From Lucifuga dentata (taxonomy: Eukaryota > Chordata > Actinopteri > Ophidiiformes > Bythitidae), in NCBI GenBank assembly GCA_014773175.1, contig VXCM01000323.1, positions 887 through 64,886 on the forward strand: DNA of 64,000 nt. Direction: 5' to 3'. Every line of letters starts with the position of its first letter. Positions within the stretch are counted from its first letter, which is position 1. The notes under the pieces were generated by a model, which saw nothing but the letters and a program-made list of their open reading frames with translations, ran no database searches and was not told where the DNA came from. Positions 13,079 to 25,400 of the stretch are shown in pieces. The position numbers and the translations under genes are program-made.

Positions 13079-16000
13079 ATGCCACCAAGGTGAATGTTTT
13101 GTCATCTCCTCACTTCCACACATGAATAATTTAGGGTGCACTTTTAGGTTTAGGTAAGGTTATAGCATGTGTTTAAGCATGGAGAACTGAAGAATAAGGT
13201 GGTAAGGGTTAAGAAGTACACATATAAGTGTGATATATGTGTGATTGTATTTTTGTGTGTGTTTTGTGTTGTGTAAAGTTTGAAGGAAAACCCAGTGTGG
13301 TGAATAATGTGACAATTATTTTGTTGGTTATCAGGAAGACACACAGCGGGAAATCCTTTCTGAGTCATACTTTTATATCCAAACAGATATTCCCTTTTAG
13401 AGAATGTATACTACCTAATTTTACCATTTGACACAGACATATTTCATCCAAAAAAAAATAAATAAATAAATAAAATAAAAAAATTAAAAAGAATGCACTG
13501 ATCAAAACAGAGGCACTGCTTCACCCCTGAATATGATTTCATCACTTACAAATCCCTGTGGTGCATGGCATTGATCTGTTTACTGCTATAAACTGAGCAA
13601 TGGACGATTGAATTGTGCTGTTAAGCTTTGCTATTAGGTTGGTAGTTTGACATGAGAGTAGAGGATGAGGGTGGTTCATTAGCCATCTTAACCGCAAATG
13701 ACATTTAAAAAGACAGAAACGTGTCCAGGATGAGCAATTTCCTGCTGAAATCTAATCAGACAGTCCTTGTCTCTTACTACTCTTACAGTCACAGGACAAA
13801 CAGTTGATCAAAACCTTTAATAACAATTCCCTCAACATGTACTTTTGTGATATTTACAGAACAGCTAATTTCTCCTTTCTTCTATCTTTGTCCCAACATA
13901 GAAACCTGAGTAACAACAAGATTTCCCTGCTGAGAAATGGCTCCTTCTACGGTTTGGCTGCCTTGGAAAAACTGTGAGTACTTAAATCAAGCTCTCTTCG
14001 CTGCTTGGCCTCCCTCAAGTTCTAATAGCTGTCATCACATTATAGCAATGGCAAAGCAAAGGGGAACATGGGAACTGGGAGATTCTTCTTGGGTTTACAT
14101 TATAGGATACTTGCCAGTGGTTTTCAGCCCACGGTCAATGTGCTTAACCTCAGTTGCCACAGTTGATGTCTAAAAGGAAAATATATGGCATCAAATAAAG
14201 GCCTGATGTGGTGCAAATTAGCGGGGGGTGGGGTTGACAGTGTGACTGACTGGACCGAGCCTGTTGATGGCATATGCAAGGTCCCAGAGGATTGTATGCA
14301 TACAGTGTGATGATGAGCACTATGATGAATCCTCATTCTTCTAGCTGCCCCCACTGAAGTCAACTATTGATTGCTTTCACCTCCGTTCAGCTCAGTGATC
14401 ACTGCTTTTATACCTGATGGTGATGCTGACATTCACCAATGATGAGAGAATCAGAGAGTGGGTGAAATCAGATGGAGTGGACCTGCTGGATAAAAAATCT
14501 TTCACCGCCGCAGTCAGTTATACAAGTGCATACTCTCACTCTCACACATAGAGACTACAGCAATGACTCCTTTGAATATAATTACATTTACTTTGGCTCT
14601 GCTTCCCTGACTACTTGTCAGTTAATTTCATATTGGTATAATGTCAGTGGAGTAATTCTGCTCCTCTACATTCCACTTTGGGTGGTTCTGTCCCTGATTG
14701 ACCCAAAGAATGGTGTCATCTGTCTCCCTGGTTCTTATTAGTGCCAATAAACTTCTCTATGTTCATCCCTCCAGCACCACTGAAGTGACATAGAGATGAT
14801 AGCTTGTTTGTAGCTACAGTCAGCCAAAGGATGGTCATAGCTGACTGTTGACCCCTTGAACCAGCAGTTTGCATGCCCCATCCCTTGCTTCACCTCTCTC
14901 TTGGTACAACCTGTCCATCCACCTTGCCATATGTAGCATTTGGCAGGGATATGTCTGTTTCTAGCAGCTGATGCCAAAGCAGGTATCCACAGCAAGCTGG
15001 AAGTTGCAGCCAGCTGTTCCCGTGTCTGCCTGAGCTGACTGGCTGACTGACACATTCTCCATTTCTGCCCCACCATAAATAGAGAATGTGTTGTCCCAGA
15101 GTGCCTTCTGTTTTCCCCTTTGGAAATAAATTAAAAATAATGTATCTTTAATCAAATGCCAGTGAGTGTAAAGCAAGAAACACATCATGATAAGAATGAG
15201 AGTGACCACATCTCCATATCAAAGGTATTATTTGTTCCTTGAGACTTATCGAGTCTCACCGGGTGCTCAATCCAAGTATGCCTGATAACCATCTTGGTAT
15301 TCATGTCCAGAGCAGGAACACATCACTACTTTATTAAACCCACAAGGAAAAACGTAATGATCTCCTTTTCTTATTGTGTTTTTCCTCTATAGAGACCACA
15401 GACAGTGTCCCAGTATATTGGATGGTGGGGATGGTGGCCTGAATCCCCCCTCCTTCCCGGTCATATGAACACAAGCCCATTAGCATCAGCCAAAATGGGT
15501 CCCACAAGAGCAAAGCATGAACAAAGCTCATCACTGTTCTCTGATCAGGACACTAAATGTAGCTTTGCTGCTTTATCACGGGTTCCCACCATTGAACCCT
15601 CAGTGTCTAAGCTTGAAAGCTATGAAGAATCACTGCAGCTGACTTTTTCAGTTCTTGTAGTTATGATGCAATATTTATGGTGTGATATTAAGATTAAATT
15701 GATGATAGGGCAAGATAACAATTATTGCCACATCCTAATTAAAAACTATAGCTCAGAGATATACTAATGATAAGGTAAAGGTATGGATAAAGTGCAAAAT
15801 AAGGTACAATATTTTTCAATTAGGATTCAGTAACAAATCTTCATGGATATGCTTATTTTTTATAGTAATAGTGGTAAATACAGGATAAACAGACAATCAA
15901 AACATTTTATATTGCAAGACATGGGTCTATTTTTTGTTGATTTGATGCAAAGTTATTTGCATCTAGCCTGAGGAATTCTGAGGAAAGCTGAACAGACTGA

Positions 16001-19000
16001 GAAGACCTCATTTCAGGGCAGAGACAGTATCAGAATTCAGAGTGGCATGTGCAATTGCTCATTCTGAAAGTAGATGTCAGAGGGGTGAAGAGGCGTCCTT
16101 TAAAAAGTTTTGTAACTCCTGTTTCACTGAGGAGGCGACGTTTATTCTGTGTTTCTCAGGAGTGCGTCTCCTTGGGAGGTGATTGATGAGGGTGTGGCAA
16201 ATCTCTGAAGGACAGATGCTCTTGCTGGTTGTGCATAAGAATGTATGAGTGGGTGAAGTCCAGACTCAGCGAGCAAAGAGCAGGTTTTAATGGCCACATA
16301 ATGCTAAACCACGTCGACCCTAAGGTTATCCTCATCGGGTCAAAGGTCAGGGATTATTAGTAGGGACAACAGGAAAAGTGAGAGTCTGCTGTGTCATTGA
16401 CTAATTAGAGTCAATAATACTTGCTTAAAGGGGAAGACTAGTTTATCTAACATTTCACATATATGCATACAAATCAATATGCCACTTTGCCAATATGCCT
16501 AAATAATAGATTAGTTGTTCTACTAGTCAAATTATTAGAGCTCATCCATTGTTTATTATAAGGGACACTGTAGAGCTTTAAAGGACCATACTGGTGATTT
16601 GGCATGTTTAAGCTCAATAAATACTACCCACATACACATTACGTGACTGACAACCATTTCCAAAACATAAAACTGTTTTTAATTTTCCTGTTATTTTGCC
16701 AAATCTCCTAATCTTTCAAAATCAAATGTTCAGGTTAAAATTTACCTTCACCTTAAAATTCAGTGTTTCACCTGCTAACATGTCTGTCCGTATGTAGAAA
16801 GGCCGCTCGTTTTTAATTTTCTCTTTAAAAGCCATCTTCTCCTGGGACTGTATTACCTGGTGGAGGCATACATTTTCTTTTGTGTATCTGTATGTTGGGC
16901 CAGATAAACTAAGATTCTTCAACAAAAAAATTCATGGACATTGTGTTCGCTGTGATGGCTTACTTATCTCTGGCACGTTTCCAGTCTCTGTTAGTTTATT
17001 TTAATACTTACTGGGATTAACTGAAACCAGTGACAGTCTAGATGGTAAGAGAAACATTTTGGATATTTACAGCTCCAATAATATGTTTTGGGAAATGGTT
17101 GTCAGTAACGTAACGTTTATGCAGGTTATATTGGGCTCAAACATGCAAAACCACTGCTATGGTTCTTTCAGTTGTTCTGAATTAATCCCCCCAGATTGTC
17201 ACCTATCTCTGCAGTCTTTTTTTTTTTTTTTTTTTNTTTTTTTTTTTTTTTTTTTTAAACAATTAATCAGTAGTTGTAGTTGTAGCCTGTTTACAATTCA
17301 TATTTCCACTCAGATTTATTCTGCTTCCACTGTAGTTTTGTTGTGGATTAGCAGTTATCTACCGAGTAGCGAACTATTGCAATTGTTCATTTTCCAGGTT
17401 GTCCTCAAAGCACAACAAAGAGAATCCATAAAGGCAGATGATGCCTTATACGGTTCAGATTCTTGAAATATGAATGGTGTAATTGTTATTTTAAAGAAGA
17501 CCGTTGCTGGGTCACAGTTGAGGCTAAACATGAGAGCACCATGGGTGTGACTGATTTACTGACTGTATTGTGAGAAACAGTACACAAAGATTTTTCTTCT
17601 TACTTTCCTCTGTGCAGCTCAAGCTGCTCTCTGCTGGGCCATTTTGCTCTCCGCTCTTAATCACAGATTTTCTCCTATGAGGAAAAAAGCAGCAGATGGA
17701 TGGTGGAAAACTATATGATGATTTAGCAGAAATGTTCTCAATATTTATTTCCATTTGGGGAGTATTGGAGTGGTTTCTTAGTTTGAATTATTCCTTGCCT
17801 TCTTCTATTATGCTATTTAAAAAATAGAAGGAGGACTTAGATCATAAACATCTCTTAGAAGAATTCACTCTGTGCTCTGCTTGACCTTTTGCTTTGTTCA
17901 GATAGAAATATCTCGTACTGATGAGCACAGTAGTTCCAAAATAGGCTACAGTCGCAGAGCTGTTAATAAAGAAAGAATCTTCTTCACAGTTCTGTGTTTC
18001 TCAGAGCTTCTTCTACATTTGCCATGAAGGTTCTTCTGTTGGTTTCATGTTGAATGTTTTCTTTTAGTGTGTATGCTGAAATGAACGTGTCTAGAATGTT
18101 TTTCTCCTTTCTGTTCTTTAAAGCAAAGTAAAATCGGAGAAAATCAAAGCAAATATCCCATAAACACTGCTCATTCAGCCAATGGGAATAAATTACATAC
18201 CAGTGGCGTCTGAGAAATGTTTAATCATTGGCCCAAATTGGTACCGACTGTAAAGACATTCAAGTGGTTAAGATTCCAGTCCTTTCTTTAAAAAGTGTAA
18301 TATTTAAAAAGAGTTTAAAAATATCCTCAATACTTATGCAGAAATATTAATTTGTCTGCTTTATGCTAATGTGTGTTGACCGTTTCAAACAGGTAATATG
18401 ATTGTGTGGTGTGCCTTGCCAAGAATAATTAATTCATAACCAATAGTCCTGTGGTACATAATATTTCCATAATGAAAACACAAATACAGGAAAGTCCATT
18501 GCTTTTTGATGCTCTGACAGTAACAGCTACAAACCTGTCACAGTACGCACGTATTCAGTCTTTAATTGGACTGAACTGTCCAACTAGCTGCCTTTTCTTC
18601 CTCCCCAGTGAGCTTTCAACACATATTCATTTACAATCCAGTAGTGGTTATCCATCTCACTGATTTCTTTTTCTTTTTTTTTTTCTTTTTTCTTTTTGCT
18701 GAAATTCAGAGTGTATGAACAGCACTTCCTTTAGAGTATCTGCAAATTGATCTATGAATATTGTGAATAAATGGTATCAATGTACTGATCACCATGACAC
18801 TGCCAATACACACTACACATAATGAGGTTGTGTCTATCTTTGTTATTCACACTATAATATGCTGATTATCTTCATGTTTACATTCAACTTTCAAACTGGT
18901 TGTAATAATTTATTATGCCAGTAGAGTATTTTTAAGGGTTCAGACTGCCATATTTTTGTTTAATCTGTTTACTATGTCATGATAATGAGTCAAATTTTTT

Positions 19001-19396
19001 TCTTGTCACCAATTTGCCACCTTCAGGCCAAAGCCAATAAGTTGTGGAGCAGCATTTAATTTATTACAATAGATGGTACAAATAAAAGGCAGGCTTTTAC
19101 AAAAATGTCTGCACAAATGGTAAAAAAAAAAAAAAAAAAAANAAAAAAAAAAAAAAAAAAAGAAGAAGAAACATCTATCTGAGTTAGCAGAGGAGCAAAA
19201 AGTGAGAGAAACAAATATTTCCTCACTAATATCAAGGTGAGTGATGCTTTCTGAAGACTAGTGAAAAAAATTAAATGACCATGAGGGATTCAAAGACAAT
19301 GCAGCTTATTGTGGACTGCTAATATGCTAATCAATTATCAAATCTTTGGTGAGCTGTTGGGATAAATTACTCTTGTAATGAACTTGCTAGTTGTAA

Positions 19397-19432
<36 letters not shown>

Positions 19433-19461
19433 CTGAGCTGATCTAAATTTNCTAGTTGTAA

Positions 19462-19497
<36 letters not shown>

Positions 19498-22400
19498 CTG
19501 AGCTGATCTAAATTTTAGTCCTATGAAATACTGTAACACATGCCAATGAGAAATATTATAAAAGACTAATAAATCATCTCATTCCATTAAGTGCACATAC
19601 AATCACATCACACAGCATCACTTTCCATTTGGATGAGTGCCTAAGTGACCTGTGCAAGCTGCACTGCACTTTTATTTGCTTATGTACCTCATGTAGAATG
19701 TGACCTTTATTGAATGTTATGGCCTTTTGATAATTACAGTACATCAACATGGAGTTCTATTTAATAGCACTGTGCATGATGAAATGCCATCAAAGAGAAA
19801 AGCAGTAATCTGTCCACATGCCGTGCCTGGAGCATGATGTGTGTGGTCTGGATACTGTCCCCTATTACTTAATAATATGTGTTTCAGTGTGTTGTGAGTG
19901 CATGAGTTTTTAGGTACAGTGTATATTTGTGCATGCAAACCCAAGAATGTAAGTGTCTGATGTGGTAATCGGCTAGACTCTGAGATGAATCCACCCATTA
20001 GTGTCATATGGTGAACAGGCTGATATCTGCAGGGTCACACGGCTCAGAGTATTTGAGCAGCCTAAGATATACAGTGCAGTTTCAGTTAATCGGAAACCAC
20101 TTCAGTAGCTTTTCAAACATTAACCCCAAATGGTGGAATTTATACTGACGTCTGCTCCTGCTCTTCAAACATGCAGGGGAGACCAAGGGAGTAGAAAATG
20201 GTTATTGTTTAAACATTCATCTCATTTGAGCTACTCCAGCTGCAGCTACAGTGGATAACTGGGGCAGTTTCCCCAAGGTAGCTACCATTTATGTGTGTAT
20301 ATGTGGGTGTGTGTGCACGTGTGCATATGTGTGCATGTAGACAGGGGCAGTCTGCTTCAGGAAACAGGAAGAGGAACTTATTCTAGTATACATCCATTCT
20401 CCCTTTCACTATTCTTATCACTTGACAATAAAGCCAATATTTTATTAATACTATCAATGTGTCACAGTTCCTGGTTTATGATGCACTTTACAGCTGAATC
20501 TTCTCACAAACAATATCACATCATATCTGATTGAAAATCAGCTCAAAATTGATTTAGTCTTGCTTGGAGCAGCAAATGGGTGGGGCTTATCAAGAGATGA
20601 CATTACATATCATGCCAGCGAGGTTGTTAAATATGCAGGAAATGATGTGAAATTGACTTTCAAATAGTTTCCTTTGATTGTTTTAAGTTTTGGAACTTAT
20701 TCTATTGTATAATGGTGCAGACCCCACCCGTCTGGAAACTAAGTTAAATAAACTGTGAGGATTTTTAAGATTTATTTGCAAATGTTAGTTGTTTCATGTC
20801 ATTTATTGTATTTGGCTTTAAAACTTACCTCATACAAGAAGTCTATACAGCAAAAGTGTGGACTATAGGACTGTAATATATTGCCAAAAAAAAAAAAAAA
20901 AAAAAATCATACTAGTTTGTGTGTGTGTGTGTGGATATTATGATGTCAGTGTGAAGGTAGCACAGATGTTTCTATACAGGTTCTTTGTCAGCTTAGATTC
21001 CAAAATTCAAGACTGCTTATGTTAATGCAGCTTCAGTTGCATGCCCCAGGTTCAAATTGTAATTTTAAATGTTTTATAAAAGTGTCTAATAGTTGTCTGC
21101 TATGATGTATTCTTAATTTCATGATGTTCCTTGTACTGTAGTACACGTCTTTAGACACACCTTTGTCTCTTGGTAAGGCAGCTGGTCGATGAGGTGGAAG
21201 GTGCTGAGCATTCAGCAAGTTCAGATAAAAGAGTAGCAATGGCATGAAAGAAGGCACTGCAGGCACAAGAAATGACCTTTTGACACGCCCCCACCCCCAC
21301 CCCCACCCCANCCCCACCCCACCCACTTTTTGTAGCATACTGTACATGATCAGCGACTACTTTTATAAGTGCTGAGATGAGAGTTAACAGTTGGCTGACC
21401 TGTTTGGGCTATGAGGTCAGTGTTTCAGAAAGGTAACTTAAGCAGTCTTTCTAAGGCATGTTATACCTTGCTATATGAATGGCAAATCTTGAAGGAAAAA
21501 AAGTTATTATTACAGTTTTTCTCAATTGCTTTGGCTCAATTCTCGAATGAAAATTATTTTTTTCAAAACAAGTTCAAATCTCTGAACAACTAGTTTCTTG
21601 TTCATACCAGATTTGAATTTCTTATTAATTTTGGCTTATTCATTTAAGCAAATTGCATGTGTTTTTGCATGTGTGCAAAAGAGTAAATACAATTGTCTAC
21701 AATTTGCACAACACATGGCTGCTGAACAAAACTGATGAGTTGATTCTCAGTGAAATTGTTATACTCTTCACAACTTCTAAATATTCTTTCATCGTGTGAG
21801 CCATCGCATGCAAAATGATCCACTCAGTTATCAAAATCTGTCAAACATACATGTATATTCCATAAATATCTAAGACATGGAATGTTTGTGATGCCTGCTA
21901 AATTGGCAAACTACCTGCCAGGGACATAGTAATGAAACAGAAATCACCATCTCACCAATCAACTAATCAAGTTTGGAAGTATATATATATATATATATAT
22001 ATATGGATTTTTTTTTCCCATTGTTGTTACAGGATTTTTTTCTTTTTTTTATGGATGTCATTTTGTGGCAAATTTTCTGTTCACTGTTCTGTGTATGACT
22101 TTACATACAAGAAACATGTAAAAATGGACATGCAAATGTGAATTTTCTGTTTATATGTAACACATTGCTACAAAAATATATTTACTGTATATATACAAAT
22201 GTCCATCCATCCATCCATTCTCTATACCCATTTGTCCTGCTAAGGGTCACAGGGGACTGGAGCCTATCCCAGTGGTCATTGGGCAAGAGGCAGGGTTCAC
22301 CTGGACAGATCGCCAGTCTATCGCAGGGCTGACACATAGAGACAGACAAACTCATTCACACCTATGGGCAATTTAGAGTTTCCAAATCACCTGACCTGTA

Positions 22401-25400
22401 TGTCTTTGGAGGTAGGAAGAAGCCAGAACACCTGGAGAGAACCCACATACAAATGTGCATGTCCTTTTTCTGCAGTACAGTATTGTACAGTATTGACTTT
22501 TCCCAGTAAACTTTTACCTACTGTTGAACTTTTACCTACTGTTGAAATCGGCATCTATAGCATTCAGCTAGACAAAACTGACATTCTTGTACAGTAAGCA
22601 GTCAGTGTCAAAAAAGTAGAACAAGTAGAAATTTGTATATAAGAAACATTTCCAGGGTTGACTGCCATGGTGAAAAAATATGTAAACATTTTGACCAGTA
22701 CAGCTCACACAATGACAAAAAAAAAAAAAAAAAANAAAAAAAAAAAAAAAAAAAACCTTTTCATTTTGGTGGCATTGGCCAAATTACTGACACAAGAACT
22801 AGGTGTTGAAGCATGAATGAAATGTTTTGGGTGAGCTAGTACATTTTGCAGACCTGCAATAGAGTTGTGATATCCCATAAAACAGTTATGACAACTGCAC
22901 TTACAGTTTAGAGAATGTTAAGACTATTTAAAAAAAAAATGAGCCAAAGTGATTGAGAAAAACTGTAATTCTAATCTTGAAAGTCAGCAGAAATTACAAA
23001 CTAGTACATGTAGCTGGTTACACCAAGCATACAGGTGGTATCTTAAATCACGTGAAGGGGACAGAGACAGATATTGAAATTCTTATTTTCATGTAGGGGT
23101 CTTTTTTTTTTAATTATCTTTGCAATAGTTTAATGTAAAAAAACAACCTGATGAGCTTCTATTGTGCTTCTACTGACAGCAGGCTATTTTAGGCTATTAC
23201 TTTAATGCTCCCCTCCAAAAAAGCCTGCTCTCTCATCTGATTGGCCAGCTGTGTCAGGTCTCAGCTGGCAAAACCCATATGAAGCATGGATGCTAGCCAA
23301 ACACTTGTTAGCTTTGTACTTTGTGGGTGCCTCTGTGTTATATATTGACATTATAGTTTTTCTCAATCACTTTGGCTCATTTTTTGAAACAGTCTTAACA
23401 TTCTCTAAACTTTAAGTGCAACTGTCACAACCTTTTTATGGTATATCACAAGTCTATTGCATGTCTACAAAATGTAGCAACTCACCCGAAACATTTAATT
23501 CATGCTTCAACACCTAGTTCTTGGGTCAGTAAATTGGCCAATGCCACAAAATGAAAAGGTTTTTTTTTTTTTTTTTTTTNTTTTTTTTTTTTTTTTTTGT
23601 CATCTTGTGAGCCAAACTGGTCAAAATGTTTAGATGTTTTTTCACCATGGCAGTCAACCCTGGAAATGTTTCTTATATACAAATTTCAGTTTTGTTCTAC
23701 TTTTTTGTTGACACTGACTGCTTACTGTACTACACAAGAATGTCAGTTTTGTCTCACCGAATGCTGTTGTGTACCACACTGAGCTTTTTAGATACCCGTT
23801 TCAACAGTAGGCAAAAGTTTACAGGGAAAAATCAATACTGTACAATACTGTAGAACATAGCAAAAGGATATGCACATTTGTATGTATACAGTAAATTAAT
23901 TTTTGTGGCAATGTGTTACATGTAAACAGAAAATTCACATTTGTGTGTCCATTTTTTACATATTTCTTGCATGTAAAATCATATATAGCGAGCAGAAAAT
24001 AATAAATTGTACCTCCTCACAGTACGTAACACTACAAGTTCCCATCTTCTTGGTGGACATCCTGTCGCTNAAATTGTACCTCCTCACAGTACGTAACACT
24101 ACAAGTTCCCATCTTCTTGGTGGACATCCTGTCGCTCTTGTTGGTCTGGAATATACATGGATGTGTGACAGATTTTGATAATGAATAGATCATTTTTCAT
24201 GTGATGGCTCACATGATGAAAGAATGCTTAGAAGTTGTGAAGAATATGACAATTTCACTGAGAATCAACTCCTCAGTTTTTAATCAGCAGCCATGTGCAT
24301 GTACTTACTGCGCAAATTGTAGACAATTGTACTTATTATTTTGCACACGTGCCAAAGCAGTTTGCTTAAATGAATAAGAAATTCAAATCTGGTGTGAACA
24401 AGAAACTAATTGTTCAGAGATTTGAACNAAAAAAAAAAAAAAAAAAAAAAAAATTCTCATTCGAGAATTGAGCCAAAACGATTGAGAAAAACTGTAATAT
24501 GTTATACAAGTAAAGAACTAAGCAAAAAGCAAAGCTTTCAGGGCAGACCTAAGGGTTTTTCTTACATATCTTTCTTTTGGCATAAAAGTTTTGTAATTTC
24601 ACAATATTTGACACATACTCCCTATTAAATTACAACATAACTTTAAGGAAAATAAGAAGGTCTGACTGCCATTTATTCTTGAACATCCAACATTTGATAG
24701 TGACTATGCCAAAGTGACATCATTGGTGAAGCATCAGTTAAACACGTCTCTCTACTGTGTGTTTGGCCATAACCTAGTTGGAGGGGTGGAGGCCTAATGG
24801 TGCAGACAAAGTGTGTTTTAATATGGGCCGAACAATTTAACACAAGACACAGATCATTAAACCTACATGGGAATCATTTTTCTGCCCCTAATGATGGTTC
24901 GTCTTCTTTATATGTAACAAATGCTTTACAATGACCAAATTAACAGCAGTTACTGTAAAACAAGCAGGACTGAGGCTTTTCATTAATCGAATGGTAATAA
25001 AGACATCCATGCTTTCAGTCTCTTAAAAAAAAAAAAAAAAAAAAGATTGTTGTCCACTTTATAGTCCCAAAAGGTTTCTGTTTGTATTGAATGGAGCAAA
25101 ACACATTCTTTAGCTTGTTCTTTGATTAGGTAAAGCCATCATTTGCTACCAGTCTGTCCCATGCGTCAAATAAAAAGAGCTCTAGCATGACTTTTATTCT
25201 CACTGTGGGAGCATGGCTGCAGCTTAAATAGTCTTATTGGTTTTGTTTTGGCTGGCTGTGATCTGGCCTGTGTGACTGTTAATCCCAGCAAAAAAATGAC
25301 TTTAGGCCGACTTGTGCTGTACTGTTGCTCACATTTATAAAAAGAGACGAGCGTTCTCATTCTCGTCACAGACAGCGGCAAAGGAAACCAGGGACACAAT

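Larger units (their letters stand above)
793..13901 (+). other. adgra2: Intron 1 of adgra2 (13.1 kb)
   Basis: The intron begins GTAAGT and ends TCCCAACATAG. It contains no reading frame I can link to a protein. It carries a TTAA-flanked inverted-repeat element (2983-3545), a solo LTR (10607-11120), homopolymer runs with single Ns (1581, 6607, 7690, 12420) and several microsatellites. A very long first intron is common in this receptor family and often holds transcriptional enhancers, but none can be called from sequence alone. Confidence 0.85.
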
